NCBI RefSeq assembly: GCF_000150275.1
Contig: NW_002060955.1
Location: forward strand, 474,886 to 538,885
Direction: 5' to 3'
DNA length: 64,000 nt
Source of the DNA: Trichoplax adhaerens
Lineage: Eukaryota > Placozoa > Uniplacotomia > Trichoplacea > Trichoplacidae
Shown here: positions 1-11,929 of the stretch, one piece after another
How positions within the stretch are numbered: position 1 is the stretch's first letter
Layout: every line of letters begins with the position of its first letter
The notes under the pieces: generated by a model
Seen by the model: the letters and a program-made list of their open reading frames with translations, nothing else
Database searches by the model: none
Told to the model about the DNA's origin: nothing
Program-made: the position numbers and the translations under genes

Positions 1-59
1 ATTGCTCGTATAAACAGCAAAATTTAACTTACTGATAATATTGACTCGTGTCGTAGAGT

Positions 60-570
60 AAATTTTAGTATGCATGATACAGACAATTTATATTCATCAT
101 TTATATAACGGAGTCAATAGAATTGATCAAAAACTACTGTAAATCTGCAATAGCAGCTTGCGGTGTATGTCCAGTATTTAGTATTTATGATGCGGGCTAT
201 TTTATTCATCCTCTACATGATGGAGTCAATTTTATTGACTCAACCCTACTGCAATTCTGTAATATCCACTTGTACTGTGTAACTAGTATTTAGTATTTAT
301 GATACTGGCAATTTCTATAAAATCAATAGCCCTGCATCATTGACATGATGGAGTCAATGGAATGGATTAAAATCTATTGTAAATTTACAATTTCAGCTTG
401 TAGTGCATACCCAGGACTTTGTATTTATGATATAGGCTATTTGTAGAATGTAAATACTGTCGGCTGTATCATTTCCTTGATGGTAGCAATAGACTTGGCT
501 ACAAACTATTGCGAATCTACAATATTAGCTTGTACTGCATATTTAGGATTGAGTATTTACAGTATGATGG
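60..570. repeat. Degenerate ~110-130 bp tandem repeat, about four units
   Basis: Units share an anchor like GGAGTCAAT at about 110, 222, 350 and (diverged) 482, followed by a block resembling ACTACTGTAAATCTGCAAT and then TATTTAGTATTTATGAT. A further isolated unit lies near 865-935. No reading frame is kept between units, so this is non-coding minisatellite DNA. Confidence 0.75.
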
Positions 571-1979
571 GACAAAGCAGGCTAATGTACAAATTTATAA
601 ACCAGGTATCTAGAATTCTATGTAGCGGAATTGAGCCTGCCCTTACTATTGATTTATATCACAAAATAAATAAAATAAATAAATGTCCAGGCAAGTTATG
701 AAACAACTTTTATGCTGTACGTAATAATAATAACAGTAGTGACAGTATCTATCCAGTTAGTTAAGATTTCAGTCTAGCTCATGTCATCAGTAACTAAAAC
801 TCCTCGCTTTTTATTGATCCAACTAAGAAATAGGTCTGATGGATGTACTAAACCTACCACAGTGCATGATGGAAGCAATGAAATTGACTAAAAGCTACTG
901 CAAATCGACACTATCCGCTTGTAGTACACACTCTTGCCTCTAATTACAACGTCAACATTCAAGCTAGCCAACAAGCACAATATGAACCAGTCGATTGTAG
1001 CAAGATGTAGCAATTCAACTTGTAATCAAGATGTAAATGAACCATTGATTGATCCAGTAGAACTTTGTAATGTGTATTTATACCTCTTTTGATCGCTCAT
1101 CTTTGTCGTGAAATAAAATTGATCCGATTTTTTTCTTGAATTCAAGGGTTTCTTGCTTGAAATTGTGCTTGTTATGATAGATTATGGTAATGAAATGTTG
1201 TTATGATTGAATCGCCAACTCCTACAGCACTCTTTAATGATGATGGGATATCAAGGGTATACTGATTGGATTTGTTATTCCACTTTTCCAATAGATGGAC
1301 GAGATGTGCCTATGCTTGTTTCACCGTTGCCACTAGCTCAAGCACTAGCTGCACTACTAAACTGCTATCTAATTTATAGAAAAAATTCTCTCCACGCCTA
1401 CCGCCAATAATATTGCACAATTCTGCTACATCGCGGGGTAACAGTGGTGTTTAAGATACACTTTATACTGTCTCTAGGTGCTACCATCCATCCTCCTTGT
1501 TCAAATTAAATGTCACTCTGTCAATATTTCCTTCCGTAACTAATTACTCTACTTTATTGTATAGTAGATTATAATTTGACCTCTGTCCATTGCCTCTTTC
1601 AAAAGATCTCCTCGCGTCTATTCGAGGTCGCAGTATAACCTTTAACCTTTTCCATTACAGTATTACTAGACTTGTCATTTTGTAGTAGACTTTTCCCTGT
1701 TTCTACAGTACCTCAATTAATGTTAATGCACACTATGCTAACTGCAATGCCATTCGATGTGGTTTCTTTACCTTTCTTGTACTTATCATACCACTGTTGC
1801 AGTCACGTGTTGGAAAAAAAAACTGATGATCATGATGTTATTATTTTGAATTAGAATTAATTCTATAATCTTGATCATGGCATGGATGATCCACTGCTAG
1901 AAATCATCAACAACAACAGGTTGAATTGTTGATCCACTGTTGAGCTGATGATATTATGATCATCGTTCGAGATCCTCGA
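571..1979. other. Gene-poor stretch with one unassigned open frame
   Basis: A 67-codon open frame at 1207-1410 (+) has slightly richer base composition than its surroundings, but it has no recognisable domain and no partner exon. I do not call it a gene. Nothing else in this stretch looks functional. Confidence 0.4.
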
Positions 1980-2900
1980 TAACTGCGTAGAAATCGTACT
2001 TTCCAGACCTTATTAGGGGCTCGAAACAAAACTAGAACGCCTATCCAATGTAAACTAATCTGTCTTACCAATATTCACCTACAGTCATTAAAATTAAAAT
2101 TATCGGGTGGATCATCATGCGAGATCAACTGATTACTATTATTAAACTATCATCGACAACAACATGCTGATCAACTATTGATCTCATCACCATCCTATAG
2201 ATCATGCATAGATGCTTTAAAATAAAGCTAGAACGTCTGTCTACTGTAAATTAACAACTCTCGCTACCTACAGACATTGTCCCGTTGATCATCTTATTCG
2301 ATCAACTAATTGCTATCATCAACAACAACATGCTGATCAACTGTTGATCAGATCACTATCCTATAGATCAAGTATAGATGCTTTAAAATAAAGCTAGAAC
2401 GTCTGCCTACTATAAATTAACAACTCTCTCCATCTACAGATATCGTCCCATTGATCATCTTATTCGATCAACTAATTGCTATCATCAACAACAACAAAGT
2501 GATCAACTGTTGATCCGATCACCATCCTATAGATCATGCACAGATGCTTTAAAGCAAAACTAGAACACCTGTCTACTGTAAATTAACAGCTCTATCCACC
2601 TACAGACATTATCCGTTGATCATCCTATTCGATCAACTAATTGAAATCATCGATCGATGACAGCAACATGCTGATCAACTGTTTGCCCGATCATCATCGT
2701 TAGGTGGTCTAAAACAAAGCTAGAAAGTCTGTGTACTGTAGACTAATAACTCTATCCACCATTCCACTATCATCATTGTCAATAGATCATCAGGCTGCAT
2801 CAGCGCCTTAAAATCATCGGCAGCAACCTACTGATCAACTGTTGTTCATCCTTATCGTTGAAGATCCTCGATGGCAACTTACTGCCACGTCATCGTGATG
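1980..2900. repeat. ~165 bp tandem repeat, about five units
   Basis: Units recur with the anchor AAAGCTAGAACGTCTG at about 2025, 2219, 2383, 2551 and 2710. Between anchors lie blocks rich in GATCAACT, ATCATC and CAACAACAAC. The two central units are the most alike; the outer ones are eroded. No conserved reading frame. Confidence 0.8.
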
Positions 2901-2959
2901 GACAGCCAGCGTAGTGTTTACTTATCACAGTAAATCCCGCCTGCTCGTCCAGAGCTGCT

Positions 2960-3450
2960 CCTAAACAAAGCTATAACTGCTATACGAGTACAATTCTACT
3001 ATCCCGTGATCTGATGAATCTAAGTGATAACTGAATGGACTAAGGAAATTACTAGTAAAAATTAAAACTCTATATGACGATGGCTCCATTCTATCGGCAA
3101 CAAGTAAAATTATTTCTTGTACATGATTTGTTGTACATTCGGTCGTGATTGATATAATGGTTAACATGATGAACTATCCATTCTATTTTCCCATGATCTA
3201 ATCAACCTAAATGATCACTGAATGGGCTCTAGAATATCACCAGCATAAGTGATGTCGTTATGGCGTACTAAGCCTAGATATCCCATGTTGAGATGTTGAG
3301 CCCTCTAGACTATCCTGCAAAAAATGAAGAATTATGGCCACACTAGTAGGGTACTCCACAACATAACTCCGTTGTAGTCATGATAGAGACAAGCTAAAAT
3401 TATCCTATATGACTTCCTTTGGTAGTTATTAGAGGGAGACGTTAAACTAG
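2960..3450. repeat. Two eroded units of the ~280-300 bp satellite found again at 11.9-16.1 kb
   Basis: Blocks such as GATCTGATGAATCTAAGTGA followed by CTGAATGG, then TGCAAAAAATGAAG, then AGCTAAAATTATCC, match the long array at 11.9-16.1 kb. The same satellite therefore lies upstream of both complete epoxide hydrolase genes, which bears on how they were duplicated. Confidence 0.7.
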
Positions 3451-4079
3451 GGTAGTTTTTTTTTATTTATTTATATATAACACTAACATATATATAACAT
3501 ATATATATCGACAATAGTTTGATCATCCTGATGTAACAGATGATTGGTAATAAGCACTAACTGGGTGTGGCTCAGCCACTTACATCGGGAAACTACCTTG
3601 TCGCTGTTGTTACTCCACAAGTTGCCTCAACATTTAGCTGCTGCTATTTCCATCAGGTTTTCTCTAGCCATTCTTACTCCGACGGTAAGCATCGCTTTAT
3701 TTTGTTGCATTATAAGCTATGATAGAAACTTGCAAACGTGTACAGTATATACAGATGTACGTATAATCATGGACTACTAAATTACATGTACATCTAGTAG
3801 TCCATAGTTGACATATTCCATGCTCTTTCAATCGACGTGGTTATCAAAACTAACATTCTATCGATAAACCCACATTCGCTGTCTAGTCGTCATGATACCG
3901 ATCAAGACTCATTCACTCTTGACAGGATCATAAATCAACTGCAATTCATCATCATCTTACAGCGATGAAAACACTTTGAATCTTTTTCCCCCTCTGTTTA
4001 TCATCTTCAGGATGACGTCTATATTTTGTTGTAGCTATTCTGCAACCCAGCGTACGTACATTTGAAAAGATGAATTATA
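3451..4079. other. Low-complexity and duplicated non-coding flank of copy 1
   Basis: A poly-T and (TA)n tract lies at about 3452-3510. From about 3545 the sequence is recognisably homologous to 16.26-17.3 kb, upstream of copy 2 (for example the block around GCTGCTATTTCCATCAGGTT). Frames are not conserved between the two, so open frames here are chance. Confidence 0.6.
3769..3805. repeat. Short perfect foldback: 11-bp arms, 15-nt loop
   Basis: The arm ATGGACTACTA (3769-3779) is followed by its exact reverse complement TAGTAGTCCAT (3795-3805). The homologous flank of copy 2 lacks it. A similar foldback with the same arm sequence lies at 61647-61694. Confidence 0.8.
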
Positions 4080-4930
4080 TTTAGTGATTGCTCGATAAGC
4101 GATATTATACCACGCCTATGAGTAAACTCAATAACGACGCCTGAAAATTTTCATGCTTCCAATATACACAAAATATATTTCAATAATGCTTAGTTAGGAT
4201 AGCAACCGGTTTTATTCGTATCAAATTAGTAATAATCGCCTAACTAGTAGATAAATGGAATGATGCGATTTTAAATGTTTATTATGGTTCATTTTAATCC
4301 CTAACACATAGTTGATACTTGTGATAAGCAATTGAAGTCGATCGTCTAACGACTGGATAGATAAAATAATATCACTTTTGATGTTTATTACGGGTCATTT
4401 TAATCATTTAGTTGGTAATTATAGTAAGCAATCGACATCTATTAATTACCTAACGGCTAGATAGATGGAATGAAGCTACTTTAGATGCTTATTTATTATG
4501 AATCATTTTAATCATTTAGTAAGTATTTGTGATAAGCAGTCGACGTCTATTAATTATCGAACGGCTAAATAGGTGAAATGATACAATTTTAGATCTTTAT
4601 TATGGATCATTTTTATCATTCCGTCAGTAATTGTGGCTAGCAATTGACGTCTATTATCTAACGGCTGGAAAAATAAAATGATACCACTTTAGATATTTAT
4701 TATAAATTTTTTTAATCATTTGGTTGGGAACTGTGATTAACAATCGATGTCTATTAATTATCCAACGATTAGATAGGTGAAATGATGCCATTTTAGACGT
4801 CAGTATACAGAAGTATGGATCATTTTAAATATTTAATCGGCGATTGCAATAAACAGTTAATGCCGATCATTGAACGCCTAGACAAATGAAATGATACCAT
4901 TTTAAATAGATGGCATGGGTTATTTTAGAT
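4080..4930. repeat. ~105 bp tandem repeat upstream of epoxide hydrolase copy 1
   Basis: At least six units with the anchor AAGCAATCGACGTCTATTAA (variants) followed by a block like CTAACGGCTAGATAGATGAA and then CATTTTAATCATTTAG. Anchors fall near 4323, 4424, 4531, 4633, 4735 and 4847. The same family recurs upstream of copy 2 (17.4-17.95 kb), showing that the duplicated segment includes this array. Confidence 0.8.
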
Positions 4931-5227
4931 ATTTAAACGATATGAACCATCAGGCTAATTGGATAAAGGCTTGTGATTAAGTCCAGTTCTACTGCTAAAA
5001 TATCATACCAGGGCAAATAATAGGAGTATTATTACGACAAATGCTGAAACGATCTAATTTCCTTATTACTTCTAATATTAATAAGATTAATAATTTCAAA
5101 TAGATTATTAAGACTTCATTTATCTCTAATTTCTTCTTAAACATGTTCATATATAGGGCGTGTAATATCCATTTCAGTCTTTGCTTTATCTTATACTGTA
5201 GATCTAAAAAATTGAATTGATATCATC

Positions 5228-8200
5228 ATGAGTGGGTAAGTCATGCCATTATTTACAATTTGAGGAATTATTTTAATTTAACCTCTTAAAGTATGTCCAA
5301 AACTTATATTCATGTCCTGTAAACTAATGTTTCTGCTTCATTCTTCAGGAAGTATAAGGTGGTTATGTTTGATTACTATGGAGTCTTGTACTCATCATTA
5401 TCGCTTACGATAAGTAAGATGGAATTAGATCGTGGCCTTCCAAAGTAAGTCAATCACGTAGTGTCTACAATCTTCATATAAGCCAGCAATATTCGAAAAG
5501 AAATAGCTTACCCAGTGTCTACAGTCTTTAAAAACTCATCAATACTCGAAATAAGAAAATGGCATTACCATAGTATAATAATGAATTTATTAATACCTTA
5601 CTTTAACGTTTACTCTGATAATTGGATTATCAACGGTAGGAGAGTAGTTGAGCTCATTCTTATTTTTCACCTCATTAATAAATATTATTGCATTCTAACT
5701 GAGATGAGGTATTAATGCCTCTCGATAAAAAGAATTGATATCCTAATTTGCAAATTTCATTCTCTATATTGATTTTGATTCTACTACCTCACTGATTGGA
5801 CATACCCGTAATGAAACTTATAAGAAAAGAATAATTTATCCACTCGTCAATTTATTTATTTTGGATTCATGATTAAAATTAATCTGTGCTATTCCAGATT
5901 TTTTGACTCGTCGATGTTGTTAACTTGTTCCCTTATATCGTATAGATTTCCCTGCTTTGTAATACTATGTCCGTAATACTAGAATTTATTCATCTATATT
6001 GAAAATCCAACTATGATTATAGAATATAAATCATCACAATATAGCTCTTTTTACAATAAACATGCTAAGATATAATAAATCTTGCTATTACAATCATTTC
6101 TGCAGAAAGACGTAAATAAGATACAAGCATTGACTTTAAATCAGCTAGATTGTAATAAGAATTAATTATATTCTACCTTTACTAATTTATGCATATCTAC
6201 TAGGAATTTCATTCTCGCATTATTCATGCATGGTAGCCCTGAAAAGCCGTCATCTAGATTAATCAACGGTCAAATTACGTTTACTGAAGTACGCTTATTA
6301 AGCAAACATATTCCAAATTAAGAATGTATAGTCATGTAATCTTAAACCAACCCTATATCTGATTGAAGTCAACTTAGTATTTTTCAAGTTTTTGTTTCAA
6401 TTAAATGAAAATATGATATTAGATTAATCATTAATTTATTACCTTCTATACTATAGTTTCTCCCCTTATTTGAGAAACAACTGACTGAAGCATCTATCGC
6501 TCAAGGTGTCCAACTTCCCGAAAGATTTAGTATTAATGACTTTTTTACCGATTGCATTGATTGCTTGAGGCCAAATCAGCTTGTATTAGACTCAATCTCT
6601 AATTTACAAGAAGCTGGTAAGTCTAATTAGCTAATATAGAATATTGACAAAGATCTCGTATGGAGCAGGTATATCAAAAACTAATTCGTAAAACTATTCT
6701 TTTATCCTCTCATCTCTAGGCTATAAAGTATGCTTTCTAGGCAATATTGGTTTGATCGAAGGACCAACTGGAAATAAATTTACTCGTATGAAAATAAATT
6801 TACGTTTTACGTGTGATTACTACTTTGAAAGTTGTCAAGTTGGTATGGCAAGACCTGATCCTAAGTTCTATCAACATGCACTTAAAGAGATGAATGTTAA
6901 AGCAGACGAGGTAATTTTGTATTAATATTATTGTAAAACTTATTAAAAATGCTAGTTTTTAACCCTCATTTATTTGCCTATTGATAAGCATCTGCATTTT
7001 CTTCTTTATAAATGTAATAATGACGTTTAGGTAATTTCAGTTGAATCGACGGAACAATATTGCAAACTTGCAACTAGCATTGGCATGACAGGAATTGTTG
7101 CTGAAGACCAACCTACGGTCTTGAAAAAACTAAGCGAATTAACTGGTATTAATGTGAGTATATTAAAGACACGATAACCTCAGAAAGTACAAACTACTCT
7201 CTAAGTAATATATCTCTTTTGACTACTTGCCATTTAGTTTAGCAAATTATCCAGGCCTGCTGCCTGCAATCCAGACAGTGTAACACACTGCTATTTTACT
7301 ACAACTGTAGGTGGTGTAATAACTTGTTATTGCTATCAAATATAATTTTCCTAAAGAATAACAACTTTAGATAGAAATATTAAGTGTTGAGCAAATCACT
7401 TTAATCCCTTAATCAGATGATACCAACGCTTAAATTAGAAAACTTGTTTCTGTATTTAATTATAAAGAGTGGCGTCAAGATTCATTTTGTCGAGAAAGGT
7501 AACGGCCCTGCAGTTATTTTATCCCACGGCTTCCCAGAATTTTGGTATACATGGAGACATCAGGTGTGCATCATTAATAACAAGCCAATATGCATAAAGT
7601 GATATTTTGCTGGAAATTAGGGTGTAAAGTGTTAGAAGCTAAGTCTGTATTCTCCATGCTTACATACCTTTACAAATTTGTCGTTCAATGCTAGATTCCA
7701 TTTCTTGCAAGGCTTGGGTACCGCGTTATTGCCTTGGATCACCGTGGTTATGGGGAATCTGATCAACCGCCAAGTAAGGGGAATACTATACGTATATTTG
7801 TCGATATCATTTTTAATGAGGCTGTGATTGTTGATTCTTCTATATTATAAATTTTATGTTTCCTATTAACAGATATTGATGATTACTCGATGAAACTTGT
7901 TAATCAGGTAAGACAGTAAAGTGATTGGAGCTGAAGTTTAAAAGATAGCATTACGATATAATCCGTTTCTATGTGTGTTCAACATATTCAACCTTTTACT
8001 ATATCAGAGATCTATGTGTAAGGCAGTAGTAGTATTTATATCTACCGTTTTAATACATTCATTATTAAGATCAATAATTTAATTAACTACTAAATATATT
8101 TTCATGTAGGATATTATCGATTTAATGGATAACTTGGTAGGTTATGATTAGAAATAAATATCTTTAACTTTGCTATATTGGTTTCTTGTTTTTGATTATT

Positions 8201-10809
8201 AAATGCTAACATAATTATTTTAGAATATTCATCAAGCTGTCCTCATTGGACACGATTGGGGTAGTGTTGTGGTATGGGAAGCAGCACTACGATTTCCTGA
8301 TCGTATCAAGTAAGTTAAATTACTTTATGCATAAGAAAAGTTGTCAATTTTGTCATATGGTACAGTAACTTCCATATTGGTTAGTACAGTCACGCTAAAA
8401 TAATTTAAGAATGAGCGAAGATCATTATTACAAATTGCGCATGAAGTAAATATTCCTTTTTCCTATTGCAGGGCGGTTGCAAGCCTGAACCTTGGATATT
8501 TTCCGCCTCATCCAGAGTACGACTTTACGCAATTAGTACAAGCAGATCCACAACAATTTGATTACTGCCTATATTTCTTTGATGAGGTATACTGCAACAA
8601 TATAAAAATATAGTGTGAAATATTTCGAGAAAGCATTCTTCCAAATAAATTTTAAACAGAAATTGGGAAATCATTTTCATCAACACTCTATACTATTATT
8701 TATTTTGTAAAGTAATAATTGAATGTATTATCATGAAATTACTCCGAAGAGTAATTTCGTTTTTTGTGTTTAACATTTTATGTTATTCATATATCCTTTA
8801 CAAATTAGGGGGTTGCTGAAGTAGAGCTGGAAAAGGATGTTGATCGTACATTGCGCTATATCTACTCAGATACAACACCAAAGGTATACCTGCTAGCGTT
8901 ATAAACTCTATTCGTACGTAGTATTATATTATCTAGGCAGCTTATATGCTCACAAATTCATCATCTTACTAGCCAATTTAACCTCGTAAAATGTTATTTA
9001 ATCCCATATGGAATGATAGAATACAACGGGTATCAAATTGGAGACTTTCACTGTCAGGAAAAGAGGTATCGAAAGTATATATCATAATTGATAATCTTGT
9101 GGACGTTGATGCTATCTACTTTATCACAAGAATGAAAGGATAAACGACGCTATTTTTATTAGAAAGCTATAACAATTTTACCCGTAAAATTATATAATCA
9201 ATGGGATAATCATCAACAGAGCTATAGAAACATCGTCACGTTTAATATATCAATATATCACAGCGAATATCGTACATAAACATTGATGCTATCTGATTTA
9301 TAACGGGAACTGAATAGTAAACTTTGCGTTTGTTAATAATGTAATAAATTATGCAGTTAAACTCGTAATCCAAAAAAATCGGCAAAAATACTGAGAATCA
9401 CCCCATTTAATATATGAACCTACGTTTTTCACCTATTTATTCAAGTTATGATACATTTGGTTAGATGTAAAGATTTCTTTTTATTTAGCTAATCTTACTT
9501 TCTTTCGTTAATAGGTGGATTACTGGCTGGCTTACCGGATGAATTGCCCAAGTGCTCTTTCATGAGTGATAAAGAATTTAATTACTGTGTGAAAAATTAC
9601 AAAAAGAACGGCTTCCAGTAATTAAAACATACTAAATTATGACTAAATCATAACAAATAACTGTATTTTCATACTATTGTAGCTTCATAATGTAGCGATA
9701 TAATTTAATCAGTCATTGATATTCTTAGTTATCCCTTAAATTGGTATCGAAATGAAGCTATAAATTGGAATAATATAAAAAGTATCGAACGGTACAAGGT
9801 AATATTCGATCTTCTGTTTTGATTTCTTATAGCATCTTTGGTAATGTGATTCATTCAATCTATTTTCGCTAGAAGATGATTTACGGATTTTCTTATACAA
9901 TTAACAGAAATAGTTTCTAGGCAAATTTTTATGCCGTATTTTTATCGTATTGATCCATTTATAAAGGATAGACATGATGTACAATGTACATGCATACGAT
10001 ATTCTAATTTTAGTAGTACTGTAAAGCCATAAGTTACAGTTTTATAACTTATCAGAAATTATTTTAGTATATTTTTAATAGATTAAGCAATAAAATATCG
10101 TATTATTATTACTATCAATATGTTGTTAAGGGAACTAGATATTGCGATTTAGTTTCCTGTAATATTATTCGCAGCCTTAAGAATACACGCAATAGTATCA
10201 GTGACTTTCCCTAAGCGATATTAGTAAGTTTTACGTCATAGTAGTAGCACTTATTGAGGTGTCGTAGACCTCAAATGGAGACAAAGGTAATCATTGCAGG
10301 TTTAATATAGAGTTCATTAGTTTTATGCCAAGACGATGTAATAGGTTTATTACTGTTTAGGACTTGTTGAAAAGTTTACGGTCAAATAAGATCATTTTCC
10401 TTCTCTATTTAGCACATCTTGTCGTCCTTATCTGTAAGAGGATTCCGGCAATTTCATAACGATAGGAATGACCATTTCTACTTTAAATTTTCCAAATATA
10501 TTAGATTTATCAGCCGGCGTTAATGGTGACCGCCGAGTATGATCCTATTTTGCTACCAGAGTTGACCAATGGGATGGAGGAATATGTGCCTAATTTAACA
10601 CGCGCTAATCTACTGTGTGGCCACTGGACCCAGTCAGAATGGTATGAATTAATATTGAATTTTATCCAGACATAGCATTTGATTGTCTATATCAGTTAGC
10701 ATTTGCATTATTTGGTAATTTTGTAATGATATTTTAATATCCTTACCATAGTCCGGCTGAGTTGAATCGCGTCCTTTCTAAGTGGTTGCCAAAGGTATCA
10801 GCTAATTAA
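5228..10809 (+). CDS. EPHX2: Bifunctional epoxide hydrolase 2-like protein, copy 1 (19 exons, 544 aa)
   Basis: Exons: 5228-5235, 5349-5444, 6204-6288, 6457-6616, 6720-6910, 7031-7153, 7238-7306, 7468-7563, 7695-7773, 7873-7907, 8110-8136, 8224-8309, 8472-8586, 8809-8883, 9044-9065, 9515-9617, 9729-9798, 10505-10641, 10752-10809. All 18 introns are GT-AG and all phases close to give 544 residues, near the ~555 usual for soluble epoxide hydrolase. Residues 1-221 form a HAD-like domain, 222-244 a linker, 245-544 an alpha/beta-hydrolase. Seen in the latter: HGFP at 264, nucleophile Asp334 in GHDWG, lid Tyr383 and Tyr463 (NWYRN), Asp493 and His520 (GHWTQ). This supports hydrolysis of epoxides to diols. 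The HAD half has lost its phosphatase residues: FDYYG instead of DxDG, Arg161 for the usual Lys, Glu-Ser at 185-186 for Asp-Asp. The donor of intron 3 (GTACGC) is weak. Localisation (cytosol or peroxisome) is not shown by the sequence. Confidence 0.92.
8735..8758. repeat. Perfect 10-bp inverted repeat in intron 13 of copy 1
   Basis: GAAATTACTC, the four bases CGAA, then GAGTAATTTC. It can form a hairpin in the pre-mRNA. The matching intron of copy 2 lacks it, so it is not needed for splicing. Confidence 0.6.
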
Positions 10810-11929
10810 TGTCAAGATGATCGGACAAATTCAATTGCAAGCACCATTTGAAATTTGTTCGATAATCTGTCCACTCTTGATTGATTAGTCGTTTGCAAAG
10901 TAAAAGTTTAACTATTACGATTTAGAATATGTACTCGTTCATTATAATGTTAAAATGGAGCTAAGTAATACCTTGTAAACTAATGCTAAATACTTTGTTT
11001 GACTCCGCGTAGGTGAGTTGTATTGCAACTAATTTGCGATACTCAAATATAATTTCATGATATCAAAGCTAACTCTTGGCCTTATATTATTTAAATTAAA
11101 TTATTTAAAAGCTGCAATGAACTAAACTAAAGCTTGAAATTTTTATATTCTAAATATATGGCATAATCAGTTCATTACGCTGGAATAATCCTATAACTCA
11201 AGTATACTAAAGCCACCCTATTGATCGCATTCGTTGCTGACATTTTGCCCCTTTATGGCACTCAAAATCTATTCATTGAGATATTCCATTTCAGCTATGA
11301 TACATAGCGCTAAATTATATAACTTTAAGACTGGCTATTACTACTTTGCTCATGAAATTGAAACAATCAAACTTTTGCCCATTTTCCTGATTAGTTTTTA
11401 ACGTCTTTAATTACTTGACCAATTACGATTTCTACAATTGATAGAAGGTCTAATAGAGACGTTAAACACTAGCTGGATTATAGAATTTCAACTGTACGTC
11501 TATATTACAATGAGTGGATTGCTTACAGCCAAAAAAATGACTAGATGAGATTAAAGGAGGAGATATCGGAGGAAAATAGCCCGATGATTTTCTTAAAATG
11601 ATATCATCCGTGGCGTTCAATTTATATTGAGGTAACTCCAACTAGTGGCATTATTTTTGCAAAAGACTTGTTTTACCCTTGTTAGTGTATGATACTGTAA
11701 GATCTCGCTTACTTCACTTCACTTCAATTTGATCAATTTGTTAGAATTAGCAAAACACTATCTTATCTCACAATAAGAATACTTATAACTAGAGCATTAC
11801 TTAATTAGTTAATACTGAAGGAATCTTAAAATTTACCCGGCACTACAGATACTTACTATTACGCTGCTTTTTAATGTCAAGATTAGTGATAAACCGTGCT
11901 ATGTACGTAGGTTTTACTTTCCCATGATC
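10810..11929. other. Spacer after copy 1; no gene seen
   Basis: The first ~150 bases after the stop codon are homologous to the sequence following copy 2 (24.47-24.6 kb), marking the trailing part of the duplication. The rest is AT-rich with scattered stops in all frames and grades into the satellite array. Confidence 0.55.

Noticed and set aside
1207-1410. 67-codon frame with somewhat richer composition
   Set aside because: No recognised family, no clear start or exon partners.
3544-3780. 78-codon frame in the duplicated flank
   Set aside because: The homologous flank at 16.3 kb does not keep the frame, so it is not under coding constraint.
9515-9617. Tyr-to-Cys at residue 447 of copy 1 as loss of a catalytic lid tyrosine
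   Set aside because: By counting along the family alignment, the second lid tyrosine is the one in NWYRN (residue 463), which both copies keep. Position 447 is not catalytic.
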